Positions 29,748-38,610 of a stretch of DNA of 57,328 nucleotides are shown piece after piece; the stretch's first letter is position 1; each line of letters starts with the position of its first letter. The notes beneath the pieces are model-generated. The model was not told the DNA's origin and did no database searches. It saw only the letters and a list, made by a program, of their open reading frames with translations. Origin of the DNA: Salinisphaera hydrothermalis C41B8 (GTDB lineage: Bacteria > Pseudomonadota > Gammaproteobacteria > Nevskiales > Salinisphaeraceae); the NCBI RefSeq assembly GCF_000732535.1, contig NZ_APNK01000025.1, positions 1 to 57,328 of the forward strand, written 5' to 3'. The translations under genes were made by a program, and so were the position numbers.

Positions 29748-29771
29748 TTCTGACACGGCTTCTTGTCAGAA
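29748..29771. promoter_or_regulatory. Dyad in the fhuF / monooxygenase divergent region
   Basis: Perfect 8-bp arms TTCTGACA and TGTCAGAA are separated by 8 bases, about 70 bases before the monooxygenase ATG. It has the form of a homodimer operator (TetR or GntR size). No cognate regulator gene is adjacent. Confidence 0.4.
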
Positions 29772-29843
29772 ATGCCGCGCGTTGCTATGTTGCCGCCATG
29801 GCCGTGTACCGCGCGGCGCCCATTCCTAGTCACGGAGGCCGTC

Positions 29844-31391
29844 ATGGCCGCGATCAGCCTGCTATCCCAGTTCAATCCGCTGGCGAATCGGACCATCGAC
29901 ACCGATATGGATATCGCCATCGTCGGGGCCGGTTTTTCCGGACTGGGCATGGCGATTCAGCTCAAGGAAGCCGGGGTCGAGAATTTCACCCTGATCGAGC
30001 GCGGCGACGAAGTGGGTGGCACCTGGCGCGATAATCATTATCCCGGCGCGGCCTGCGACGTAGCCTCGCATCTGTATTCGTTCTCGTTCGAGCAGAACCC
30101 GAACTGGTCGCGGGCCTTCGGCCAGCAGCCCGAGATCTTCGATTACATCAAGCGCGTCGCGGCCAAGTACGATCTTTATCGTCATATCCGCTTCAATACG
30201 GCGATCCGTGAAGCGCGTTTCGACGAGGACGCCGGCATCTGGCATGCGACCACCGATGGCGGTGAAGAGATCACCGCTCGTGTGATGATCTCGGCGGTCG
30301 GCGCCCTGTCCGATCCGGCCTATCCGAAGATCGAGGGGCTGGAGCACTTCCGCGGCAAGCTCATGCACACCGCGCAGTGGGACGACGATTACGATCTCAC
30401 CGGCAAGCGCGTGGCGGTGATCGGCTCGGGCGCTTCGGCGATCCAGGTCGTGCCCGAGATTCAGAAACAGGCCGGGCAGATGACAGTGTTCCAGCGCACG
30501 CCGAGCTGGATCATGCCCAAGCCGGATCGGCCGATTCCGGAAAAAGAGCAGTCCGAATATCGCGAGTCGCCGTTCAAGCTGTCCAAGCGGCGCTATCGCA
30601 TCTACTGGATGAGCGAGCTGTTCGCGCCGTTCATCATTTCCGATCGCCCGTTCTTCAAGAAGCGGGCTGCGCAGATCGCGAAAAGCCATATCCGCAAGCA
30701 GGTCGCCGATCCGGCGCTACGCGAGACCGTGACCCCGGACTATGCGATTGGCTGCAAGCGCATCCTGATTTCCAACGACTGGTACCCGGCGATCCAGGCC
30801 GACAACGCCGAGCTGATTGCCGACGGGCCGGCACGCATTACCGAACACAGCATCATTACGAAAGACGGCCGCGAGATCGAGGTCGATGCGATCGTCTGTG
30901 CCACCGGGTTCAAGGTGCCGTCCCGGGCCGCGCCGTTTCCGGTGAAGGGGCTGGGTGGCAACGACCTGAATGCGGCCTGGGCCGACGGGGCGGAAGCGTA
31001 CAAGGGCGTGACCGTGTCGGGCTTTCCCAATCTGTTTTTCCTGATGGGGCCGAACACCGGCCCGAGTCATACCTCGGTGCTCGCCTTTACCGAAATGCAG
31101 ATGGAATACATCGCCAAGGCCATCGGCCACATGGCCCGCCACGATCTGAAGTGGATGACGGTGAAGAAATCAGTTCAGGACCGCTTTAACCGCGGTATCC
31201 AGAAGCGCATGAAACACACCTCGTGGACTTCGGGGTGCAACAGCTGGTATCTCACCGACTCCGGCAAGAACACAACGCTCTACCCCGGCTTCAACTGGGA
31301 GTATCGGATGCGGTTGTGGCTGTTCCGGCCGAGCGAGTACGAATCCGCGCCCATGCGGCGCGGCGCGGAGTCGTCGCGCGCCGCGGCCTGA
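29844..31391 (+). CDS. Baeyer-Villiger-type flavin monooxygenase
   Basis: FAD- and NADPH-dependent monooxygenase of 515 aa that would insert oxygen into ketones or hydroxylate related substrates. It has two dinucleotide folds, GAGFSG near residue 27 and GSGASA near 195, and the fingerprint FRGKLMHTAQWD near 170 fitting FxGxxxHxxxW. GGAGG lies 5 bases before ATG 29844. The family is broad and substrate is not readable. It is a single gene, convergent with the next. Confidence 0.88.
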   Translation: MAAISLLSQFNPLANRTIDTDMDIAIVGAGFSGLGMAIQLKEAGVENFTLIERGDEVGGTWRDNHYPGAACDVASHLYSFSFEQNPNWSRAFGQQPEIFDYIKRVAAKYDLYRHIRFNTAIREARFDEDAGIWHATTDGGEEITARVMISAVGALSDPAYPKIEGLEHFRGKLMHTAQWDDDYDLTGKRVAVIGSGASAIQVVPEIQKQAGQMTVFQRTPSWIMPKPDRPIPEKEQSEYRESPFKLSKRRYRIYWMSELFAPFIISDRPFFKKRAAQIAKSHIRKQVADPALRETVTPDYAIGCKRILISNDWYPAIQADNAELIADGPARITEHSIITKDGREIEVDAIVCATGFKVPSRAAPFPVKGLGGNDLNAAWADGAEAYKGVTVSGFPNLFFLMGPNTGPSHTSVLAFTEMQMEYIAKAIGHMARHDLKWMTVKKSVQDRFNRGIQKRMKHTSWTSGCNSWYLTDSGKNTTLYPGFNWEYRMRLWLFRPSEYESAPMRRGAESSRAAA

Positions 31392-31412
31392 TCAGCGCGG
31401 CGCAAACAGACC

Positions 31413-32687
31413 CTAGTTGTGGCGGTAAGTAATGCGATAGATCGTGCTGCCTTGATCATCGCTCACATACAGTGCGCCCTTGGGCCCGACGGCGAGACCG
31501 GCGGGCCGGTGGGCGGCGCTGCCCGGCGAGCGCACGATTTTCTCGCCGGTAAAGCCGGTTGGGCCCGCGAAGGTCTGGTATGACGCCGTTGGTTGGCCGC
31601 CGTCGAACGGCTGGTAAATCACCCGGAAGCCTTGCTGTGGTTCGGGTGAGCGGTCCCAGGAGCCGTGAAACGCGATGAACGCGCCACCTCGATAAGCTTT
31701 CGGAAACATCTTGGCATGGTAGAAGACCACGGCCATGGGGGCCCAATGGGCCGGGTAAGCCGTCATCGGCGCATCCTTGTACTTGGCGCAGCGCCCGACT
31801 TTTTGGCCGTCGCCGCCGTACTCCGGATTCAGGCGTCGCAGACGCGCCTCGCCGTCGTAGTAGCAATAGGGCCAGCCGAAATCACTGCCCTGTTTGACGT
31901 TCAGGAGAGCCTCGGCTGGCAGGTTTACGCTTTGTTCGGTCGAGAATATCTTGGGCCAGAGCGACGCCAGTTGATCCCGGCCCATCTGGGCGCCGATCAG
32001 CCGGCCGCTCGGCGCATCCCAGGTGAGCGCGAACATATTGCGAATACCCGTGGCATAGCGCGCCTGCGGGGTGAACTTCTGGTTCGGTTTATCGGCGACG
32101 AAACGCCAGATGCCGCCATGTGTCTTGAGTAGCGGGCACGGATCCTGCCCGGGCGAACCCGGCTTACGATCGTCTTCCTGGCAAGCGTTCGAGGGCGCGC
32201 CGATCGAGACATACAGATGATCGCTATCGTCGACGGCCAGCCCGCGCGCGCTGTGGGCGTCCTGCTCGGGCAGATCGGTGACGATGAGTTCGCCGTCGCC
32301 CGGCGGTACGGCGGCTTCGCCGAGTTTATAGCGCCGTACGCTATCGGCGGAGGCGGCGTACAACCAGCCGTCATGGATCACCAGGCCGGTGGCGCCACCG
32401 CGGCCGAACAACTGGCGCTTGTCGGCAACGCCGTCACCGTTGCTGTCGGTCAGGGCCATCAGGTCGTGCTTACCATCGCCGCGGTTGAGGTTGGCGTAGA
32501 CCGTGCCGTTCGCGGCCACGGCAATATGCCGCGGCTGGCGCGCGTTCTTGGCGAAAACCGTGGCACAGAAATGCGGTGGCAGATCGAGACCGGCTGTCTT
32601 GCAGGCTGCGGCCGCACTACCCGAGCCGGCCAGTGCCAACAACGCGAGCGGCGTGCCCAGTAGCGGGATATTCGATCGACGACTCAT
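31413..32687 (-). CDS. Sorbosone dehydrogenase-like periplasmic beta-propeller protein
   Basis: A 424-aa secreted protein (signal peptide about 1-28) of the PQQ-dependent sugar dehydrogenase / L-sorbosone dehydrogenase family. Typical parts are GLDLPPHFCATVFA, a Ca-binding-like TDSNGDGVAD near residue 83, the GSDFGWPYCYY segment and a C-terminal RPAGLAVGPKGALYVSDD. Cofactor binding and substrate cannot be confirmed. ATG 32687 is used; TTG 32705 in frame is an alternative. Confidence 0.82.
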   Translation of the reverse strand: MSRRSNIPLLGTPLALLALAGSGSAAAACKTAGLDLPPHFCATVFAKNARQPRHIAVAANGTVYANLNRGDGKHDLMALTDSNGDGVADKRQLFGRGGATGLVIHDGWLYAASADSVRRYKLGEAAVPPGDGELIVTDLPEQDAHSARGLAVDDSDHLYVSIGAPSNACQEDDRKPGSPGQDPCPLLKTHGGIWRFVADKPNQKFTPQARYATGIRNMFALTWDAPSGRLIGAQMGRDQLASLWPKIFSTEQSVNLPAEALLNVKQGSDFGWPYCYYDGEARLRRLNPEYGGDGQKVGRCAKYKDAPMTAYPAHWAPMAVVFYHAKMFPKAYRGGAFIAFHGSWDRSPEPQQGFRVIYQPFDGGQPTASYQTFAGPTGFTGEKIVRSPGSAAHRPAGLAVGPKGALYVSDDQGSTIYRITYRHN

Positions 32688-33096
32688 CGGCGTGTTGTGG
32701 CGCAAACCTGCCTGCGCTTATAGCAGGCAGGCGAGGGCGGCGCTATCCGCAGCAATACGCAGTGTGTTGCAGCCTCGACCGGCGCGGAAATTCCTCCCCG
32801 CGATGCGACAGCGATGAACCGATCGTGCGGGGCAGGCGGACGGCGACGGCCGGCGGCTGCTATTCGGGACGGGAGCGTCGACTTCAGCGTCGACTGACCT
32901 GGGCTCGGCGATCAGACGGCCGGAGTTCGCGACCGGGATGCGCCGCAGGACGCGAACTGAATCCCGGCGGTTCGGGCTGACATCGCTCGCGCCAATGACG
33001 CCGATAGGCAGAATCACACGTCGCGGGTCTTGAAGTCATGCATGATGCACCGATCTAGAATGCTTACTGAATTATTGCGTCCAATCGGAGTGCTGC
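32688..33096. other. Gene-free region before the Old Yellow Enzyme gene
   Basis: About 400 bases without a convincing gene. A 10-base direct repeat AGCGTCGACT occurs at 32874-32883 and 32886-32895, each copy holding the palindrome GTCGAC, which could be an operator. A weak promoter (TAGAAT at 33056) precedes the next gene. Nothing else is seen. Confidence 0.4.
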
Positions 33097-34170
33097 ATGC
33101 CTGATCTGTTCAAACCCTGGACCATTGGCGACGTGACCTTTCGCAATCGCATCTTCGTGTCGCCGATGTGTCAGTACTCGGCCGACGACGGTTACCCGAA
33201 CGACTGGCATTTCGTGCATCTGGGCTCGCGTGCCGTCGGTGGTGCCGGTCTGGTCATGATGGAAGCCACGGCCGTGACCCCCGAAGGCCGGATCACGCCG
33301 GGCGATCTGGGGATCTGGAGCGACGATCACGTTGCCGAGTTCAAGCGCAACGCGGACTTCATCCATGCCCAGGGCGGGGCTGCGGGGGTCCAGCTGGCCC
33401 ACGCCGGGCGTAAGGCCTCTTGTGCGGCGCCGTGGGTTGATGGCGGGCGTGCGCTCACGGCCGATGAAGGCGCGTGGCAGACCGTCGCCCCCAGCGCGAT
33501 TCCGTTTTCGGACAATGCGCCCACGCCACATGCGTTGACCGCCGATGAGATGCAGGAGATCGTCGATGCATTCGTGGCGGCAGCTCGTCGTGCCGATGCC
33601 GCCGGCATGGACATGATCGAAGTGCACGGTGCCCACGGTTATCTGTTGCACGAGTTCGTCTCGCCGCTATCCAACCAGCGCACCGACGAATATGGCGGCA
33701 GCCTTGAAAATCGCTGTCGTTTCCCGCTGGAGGTCGTACGCGCCGTGCGGGCGGTCTGGCCGGAGAACAAGCCGTTGTTCTATCGCGTATCCGCCAGCGA
33801 CTGGGAAGACGGCGGCTGGGACATCGACCAGACCGTTCAACTGGCCCAATGGCTCAAGGCCGAGGGCGTGGACGTGCTCGACTGCTCCGGCGGTGGTAAC
33901 ACGCCGTCTGCGAAAATCCCGGTCGGCCCGGGCTACCAGACCGAGTTCGCGGCCCGCGTGCGACGCGAAACCGGCCTGGCGACCGGCGCGGTCGGCATGA
34001 TCACCGAGCCGGTTCAGGCCGAGCATATTGTGCACTCCGGTCAGGCCGACTGTGTGCTGCTGGCTCGTGAACTGCTGCGTGACCCGTATTTCCCCTTGCG
34101 GGCCGCGGCCGAACTGCACGGCGACGATAATCAGGCGCCGCCGGTGCAGTATGCGCGTGCCTTCACTTAA
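33097..34170 (+). CDS. NADPH dehydrogenase, Old Yellow Enzyme family (YqjM-like)
   Basis: FMN-containing ene-reductase, 357 aa, of the thermophilic-like YqjM class. The redox-tuning Cys is in SPMCQYS (about 23-29), the substrate-binding His pair is in HGAHGYLLHEFVSP around 173-186, and TDEYGGSLENR is the classic phosphate loop. CGGAG precedes the ATG. It reduces activated C=C bonds, often under electrophile or oxidative stress. It stands alone. Confidence 0.93.
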   Translation: MPDLFKPWTIGDVTFRNRIFVSPMCQYSADDGYPNDWHFVHLGSRAVGGAGLVMMEATAVTPEGRITPGDLGIWSDDHVAEFKRNADFIHAQGGAAGVQLAHAGRKASCAAPWVDGGRALTADEGAWQTVAPSAIPFSDNAPTPHALTADEMQEIVDAFVAAARRADAAGMDMIEVHGAHGYLLHEFVSPLSNQRTDEYGGSLENRCRFPLEVVRAVRAVWPENKPLFYRVSASDWEDGGWDIDQTVQLAQWLKAEGVDVLDCSGGGNTPSAKIPVGPGYQTEFAARVRRETGLATGAVGMITEPVQAEHIVHSGQADCVLLARELLRDPYFPLRAAAELHGDDNQAPPVQYARAFT

Positions 34171-34210
34171 GACGCGCCCTCGGGCGTCGCGACGCCGCTA
34201 GGCGGCGACC

Positions 34211-34245
34211 GGGCCGGCGACATCGCGAGTCGGTGTCGCCGGCCC
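34211..34245 (+). terminator. Strong stem-loop after the Old Yellow Enzyme gene
   Basis: Perfect 12-bp stem GGGCCGGCGACA / TGTCGCCGGCCC with an 11-base loop, 40 bases after the stop. There is no T tract, so it may mark an RNA 3' end or a repetitive palindrome rather than a classical terminator. Confidence 0.45.
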
Positions 34246-34352
34246 GATTCATGATCAGGTCGACCGTTTCCGGTCACGTTGCAATTGAAGCGGCATTCAT
34301 CGAAATCGACGCGCAGTCGGCAGGGCACGCGATCGCCGGTTAGAATTGCACG

Positions 34353-35336
34353 ATGCAGCGACCTCGTTTCTTGCCCGACAATTTCATCCTCGCGCTAATC
34401 TCGGCGATCGTGCTGGCGACGTTCCTGCCGATCCGTGGCGGTATGGCCACGATCTACGAGCACGCCACGACCGTAGCGATCGCATTGTTGTTCTTCCTGC
34501 ATGGGGCCAAGCTCTCGCGCGAGGCGGTGATCGCCGGGGCGTCGAACTGGCGCCTGCATCTTTGCGTGTTGGCGGCGACCTTTGTCTTGTTCCCGGCGCT
34601 AGGGCTGGCGGCGCATCCGTTGTTGTCGGATCTGCTGACGCCGGGCCTGGCCGCCGGCGTGCTGTTCGTCTGCTTGCTGCCGTCGACCGTGCAGTCCTCG
34701 ATCGCCTTCACGTCCATCGCCGGCGGTAACGTATCGGCGGCGGTGTGCAGCGCGAGCTTATCCAATCTGCTGGGCGTGTTCTTGACCCCGGTGCTTGCCG
34801 GCCTGTTTCTGTCGCAGGCCGGGCATGCCGGCGGCTCGATGCCGGCCGTGGTGCATATCGTCAGCGAGATCGTGCTGCCGTTCGCGGCCGGTCAGGTCGC
34901 CCGGCGCTGGATTGGCGGCTGGGTGAAAGCCCATCCGAAGGTCGTCAAATTCGTGGACCAAGGCTCGATCGTCCTCGTGGTCTACGGCGCGTTCTCGGCC
35001 TCGGTGGTTCAGGGGCTGTGGCATCAGATTCCGCCTCAGGCGCTGGCCTGGTTGTTCGTAGCCGATGCGGTACTGCTGGCGATTGTGCTCGCGGTGACTT
35101 ACGGGGTGGGGCGCGCCTTGTTTTCGCGCGAGGACGCACTGGTCCTGTTGTTCTGTGGTTCCAAGAAATCGCTGGCTAGCGGTATTCCCATCGCCAAGGT
35201 GCTGTTCGCCTCGAGCGCATTGGGTGCCATCGTGCTGCCGCTCATGATCTTTCATCAGATTCAGCTGATCGCCTGCGCGGCCATCGCACGGCGCGCGGCC
35301 CGCCACGCCCCGGACGCCGAACCCGTTCGCGGATGA
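34353..35336 (+). CDS. Bile acid:sodium symporter-like transporter (YfeH type)
   Basis: Inner-membrane secondary transporter of the BASS superfamily, 327 aa with about nine to ten helices. Family landmarks are LFFLHGAKLSREAV near residue 47, CLLPSTVQSSIAFTSIAGGN near 108-127 and FCGSKKSLASGIPIAKVLF near 268-286. Substrates of such bacterial proteins are mostly unknown organic anions. Its stop overlaps the MFS gene start (ATGA), so they are co-translated. Confidence 0.88.
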   Translation: MQRPRFLPDNFILALISAIVLATFLPIRGGMATIYEHATTVAIALLFFLHGAKLSREAVIAGASNWRLHLCVLAATFVLFPALGLAAHPLLSDLLTPGLAAGVLFVCLLPSTVQSSIAFTSIAGGNVSAAVCSASLSNLLGVFLTPVLAGLFLSQAGHAGGSMPAVVHIVSEIVLPFAAGQVARRWIGGWVKAHPKVVKFVDQGSIVLVVYGAFSASVVQGLWHQIPPQALAWLFVADAVLLAIVLAVTYGVGRALFSREDALVLLFCGSKKSLASGIPIAKVLFASSALGAIVLPLMIFHQIQLIACAAIARRAARHAPDAEPVRG

Positions 35337-36544
35337 CGCGAACCCGGCAAAGCTGGGCGATCGCGGCGATCGCTTTCACCGGTGGCGTGGGCGGCGGCGT
35401 GGTGTTTCCCATCCTGCCCGTGGTGGGCGTGCAGCTCGGTATCGGCGGCGCCATGATCGGGCTGATTCTGTCGGCGAATCGGATCGCGCGGTTGGTATTC
35501 AATCCGGCGACCGGTTCGCTGCTCGATCGCTTCGGCGCGCGCTGGCCGGTGGTCTTCGGTCTGTTGCTGGAGACGGTGGGTACCGGTGCGTATTCGATGG
35601 CCTTGTCGGCCGATCGGCCTGCGCTATGGTTCCTGCTTGGTCGCATTATCTGGGGGCTGGGGTCGTCGCTGCTGCTGGTGGGGGCGCTGGCGGCGATCAT
35701 GTCGATCAGCCAGGACGCTTCCCGCGGCGGCATGACGGCGCGCGTGCGAACCGCCATCAGTCTCGGCTTTCCCGGCGGGCTCGTCATCGGCGGCCTGGTG
35801 GCCGATACCGTCTCCGACAACGCGGCGTTTCTGGTAGCGACGGGTTTGAGTCTCGCGGCAGCGATCGGAGCTGCCTGCGTCATGTCCGAGCATGCCGAGC
35901 CGCGTCGCCGGGCGCCGGCCGCGAACGGCTCGCGCTGGGTCGCCTGGGGCGAGGTGCTGTCGCTGCGGACACTGCGCATCATTTTTGCCGCCAACGCGCT
36001 GTTGTTCTTCGCCGTGTCCGGCGTATTACTGGCCACGGTCGCGCTCGCCGTCGACGCGCGTCATCTGTTGTTGTTTGGCCTCGGGGCGCAAGGCAGCGCC
36101 GGGTTGTTGATGGCGGTGCTGATGGGGGCCCGCGCTTCCGCGTCGCTGGCCTGCGGGCGTTATCTGGACCGCTCGGCCTCGCGTACGCGTCTGCTGTTGC
36201 CGGCCATGGCCGGGGTGGCGATCGGTTTCGTTGTGTTCGGGCTGGCGACCAATCTCGGGCTGGCGATCATTGGGCTGCTGTGTATCGGCGCCGGGGCGGG
36301 TGGGCTGACGATCCCGATGCTCACGTTGCTTGGCGATGTGGCGCCGTCGCATATCCACGGCCGGGCACTGTCCGTGTACCAATGGGCGTCCGATCTGGGC
36401 GGTGCGCTCGGGCCGATTCTCGGGCTGATGGCCGGACGCTGGATCGGCTACGGGCCGAGTTATGTGGCGGTCGGTCTGCTCATTCTGTCGATGGTGCTCC
36501 CGCTGCGTTACTTGGCCGCCGACGAGCAATCGCGCCACGCCTGA
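35333..36544 (+). CDS. MFS transporter
   Basis: Major facilitator of 403 aa with about 12 helices. The A-motif-like loop NPATGSLLDRFGARWP between helices 2 and 3 (around 58-73) and SHIHGRALSVYQWASDLGGALGP in the second half are visible. It has the look of a drug or metabolite efflux pump. Coupled to the BASS-type transporter by ATGA, suggesting both act on the same compound or its products. Substrate unknown. Confidence 0.85.
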   Translation: MTRTRQSWAIAAIAFTGGVGGGVVFPILPVVGVQLGIGGAMIGLILSANRIARLVFNPATGSLLDRFGARWPVVFGLLLETVGTGAYSMALSADRPALWFLLGRIIWGLGSSLLLVGALAAIMSISQDASRGGMTARVRTAISLGFPGGLVIGGLVADTVSDNAAFLVATGLSLAAAIGAACVMSEHAEPRRRAPAANGSRWVAWGEVLSLRTLRIIFAANALLFFAVSGVLLATVALAVDARHLLLFGLGAQGSAGLLMAVLMGARASASLACGRYLDRSASRTRLLLPAMAGVAIGFVVFGLATNLGLAIIGLLCIGAGAGGLTIPMLTLLGDVAPSHIHGRALSVYQWASDLGGALGPILGLMAGRWIGYGPSYVAVGLLILSMVLPLRYLAADEQSRHA

Positions 36545-36885
36545 GCCGCACGGTCCGCCCCGGCGAAACCGCATGGGGGGTCTGGCGATCGATGCCCGCT
36601 GCCGTTGCAGCGGATCAAACGTGTCATTCCGGCCGCCGTATCACGTTCGAAAGGTGGGGTTCCCAAGTTTGAGCTTCGAACGCGGATGTGGCGTTTGTTA
36701 GATTATCGTTATATTGGTCGTTTTTTTGGGTTTTTATTGCTTAGTGCATCAAAATTAAAGAATGGGTTTGCCGGGTCGATAGAGTGACGGCTGCGTCGAC
36801 GCCAGTGGCGCCGCGAAGCTATTGGGGCGTGTCGTCACAAGGGGCGCTCCAGTGAAGCCGATCCTTCCTTCTATCGTGGTGCGCT
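36545..36885. other. AT-richer gene-free region before the chemoreceptor gene
   Basis: About 340 bases without a supported gene, noticeably richer in A and T than the surroundings (36690-36770). It holds an inverted repeat CGTTCGAA (36644-36651) / TTCGAACG (36675-36682) and a FliA-type promoter candidate at 36756-36782. Confidence 0.5.
36756..36782 (+). promoter_or_regulatory. Candidate sigma-28 (FliA) promoter
   Basis: TAAA at 36756-36759 and GTCGATAG at 36775-36782 are separated by exactly 15 bases, against the consensus TAAA-N15-GCCGATAA; six of eight -10 positions agree. It lies about 100 bases before the chemoreceptor start, a gene class classically driven by FliA. Confidence 0.55.
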
Positions 36886-38571
36886 GTGGTGTTCAGGAAA
36901 TCCAAATTGAAGACTCGTTTCAATAAAATCAGCGTCAAGTACGCGGTTGTTTTCGTAGGCGTTGCTCTGTCGCTGCTGATCGTATTCGCGACCGGCGTGA
37001 TGCTTGCGCATTTGCTGAAGCAGCGCATGGCGGAGTTCAGCGGCCCCTTCAGCGAGGCGACGAGTCTCGTGCTGAACGCCGATCGCGATCTCTATCAGGC
37101 GCGTGTTGCCGAGCTGGAGTATCTGAATCTCTCGCCCGGTTCGAGTCCGGCCAAGAAAGCGCTCTCGGATTACCAGGAAAACGCGCAGCAGGCGCATGAC
37201 CGCATGCAGAAATTCGTGCAAACGATGGCTGCCTATCCTGATGTCGTGGCTTCGGCGGATGGGTTTAAGCAGCGTTACGACCGATGGCAATCCGAGTCGC
37301 AGAAGGTTTTCGATCTGTACGATGGCGGCGACCGGGCGGCGGCGGTGACGCAGCTCAATGGCGTATCGGCTCAGGCATTCCAGCAGTTGCGTGCGCTCTA
37401 TAATGCGGGCGGCGAAGCGACCCAGGCCAGGATTGCCAAGCTGCAGTCGCAGACGTTCGCCGAGGTTGGGCATCAGCAGCTCATCGCCGGCATTTTTTCG
37501 CTGGTGGTGGCCGTCCTGGCGATGCTCGTGGCCATCGTCGGGCCGTTGACGATGTCGCGGGCGATTCGCCGGGTGACGAACCGGATTCAGGAAATCACCG
37601 ACGGTGACGGCGATCTGACGGCGCGCATCACGACCACGCGGGGTGATGAGATCGGTGATCTGGCCCATCATTTCAATCGTTTCATCGCGCGTATGGACCG
37701 CACCCTGGGTTCGGTTCGGGATAGTTCCGAGAGCGTGCAGACAGCCTCCGGTGAAATTGCCCAGGGCAGTCAGGCGCTGGCTTCCCGTACCGAACAGTCG
37801 GCGGCGAACCTGGAGGAGACGTCGGCGGCGATGGAACAGATCACCGCGACCGTTCGCAACACCGCCGAGGCAGCAGAGCAGGGCAACACGCTCGCCCAGT
37901 CGACCGCGGAAATCGCGGGTCGCGGCGCCAGCGCCATGCGTGACATGGAAGAGAACATGGCGGAGATCAGCGGCTCGGCCTCGGAAATATCGGCCATCAC
38001 CACATTGATCGACGACATCGCTTTTCAGACCAATCTGCTGGCGCTCAACGCATCGGTCGAAGCAGCCCGAGCTGGCGAGCACGGGCGCGGGTTTGCCGTC
38101 GTGGCGCAGGAGGTCCGGGCGTTGGCCAGCCGGGCCGCGAATGCGTCGGGCGATATCCGCAAGCAGATCGAGCGGGCGGTGAGTCGCAGCCGTTCGGGCA
38201 CCGACATCGTGCAGGCCACGGTCGCCACGATCAGCGAGATCGTGACGAGCGTGAACCAGCTCAACGAGGTCATCGGCCAGATTAGCCACGGCGCACGGGA
38301 ACAGAGTCAGGGCCTGGGCCAGGTCCATACCGCCGTGACCGAACTCGACAACGCCACCCAGCAGAACGCCGCGATGGTGGAACAGACCAGTGCTGCCGCG
38401 GTGCACATGCGAGAGCAGGCAGCCCAACTCAACGCGCTGCTGTCATCGTTCCGCCTTAGCGAAACGCTCGGCGGGCCGGAGACGGCCTACGCTGATATCC
38501 GCGACGCCAAGCCGGCCGGCGAGCCGCGACCGGGCTACGATAATCCGGCCGGCAGATCGCTCGCAGTGTGA
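36886..38571 (+). CDS. Methyl-accepting chemotaxis protein
   Basis: Transmembrane chemoreceptor, 561 aa: TM1 about 17-40, a helical periplasmic ligand domain about 41-200, TM2 about 203-226, then HAMP and a long coiled-coil signalling domain. The hairpin tip that binds CheA/CheW contains DDIAFQTNLLALNASVEAA split around residue 382. Methylation-region sequences rich in ASRTEQSAANLEET are present. No CheR-binding pentapeptide closes the protein. Start is GTG 36886 or 36889; neither has a good ribosome site. No other chemotaxis genes are nearby. Confidence 0.93.
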   Translation: MVFRKSKLKTRFNKISVKYAVVFVGVALSLLIVFATGVMLAHLLKQRMAEFSGPFSEATSLVLNADRDLYQARVAELEYLNLSPGSSPAKKALSDYQENAQQAHDRMQKFVQTMAAYPDVVASADGFKQRYDRWQSESQKVFDLYDGGDRAAAVTQLNGVSAQAFQQLRALYNAGGEATQARIAKLQSQTFAEVGHQQLIAGIFSLVVAVLAMLVAIVGPLTMSRAIRRVTNRIQEITDGDGDLTARITTTRGDEIGDLAHHFNRFIARMDRTLGSVRDSSESVQTASGEIAQGSQALASRTEQSAANLEETSAAMEQITATVRNTAEAAEQGNTLAQSTAEIAGRGASAMRDMEENMAEISGSASEISAITTLIDDIAFQTNLLALNASVEAARAGEHGRGFAVVAQEVRALASRAANASGDIRKQIERAVSRSRSGTDIVQATVATISEIVTSVNQLNEVIGQISHGAREQSQGLGQVHTAVTELDNATQQNAAMVEQTSAAAVHMREQAAQLNALLSSFRLSETLGGPETAYADIRDAKPAGEPRPGYDNPAGRSLAV

Positions 38572-38610
38572 TCGACGTGCGTGACGGCGGCGGTGTGGCT
38601 AGCGTCGTCG

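Noticed and set aside
29625-29756. N-terminal extension of FhuF from GTG 29756
   Set aside because: It contains the Fur box and half of a dyad, makes the protein longer than the family, and the downstream ATG has a better ribosome site.
31405-31416. AACAGACCCTAG, identical to the MITE end
   Set aside because: Only 12 bases match, there is no partner end, and part of it is the stop codon of the sorbosone-dehydrogenase-like gene. Probably chance.
36605-36787. 60-codon frame in the AT-richer gap before the chemoreceptor gene
   Set aside because: No ribosome site or homology, and it overlaps the FliA-type promoter and the inverted repeat.
38572-38610. Possible terminator between chemoreceptor and phosphoesterase genes
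   Set aside because: The GTGACGGCGGCG / CGTCGTCGTCAC pairing needs several G-U pairs and has no T tract.
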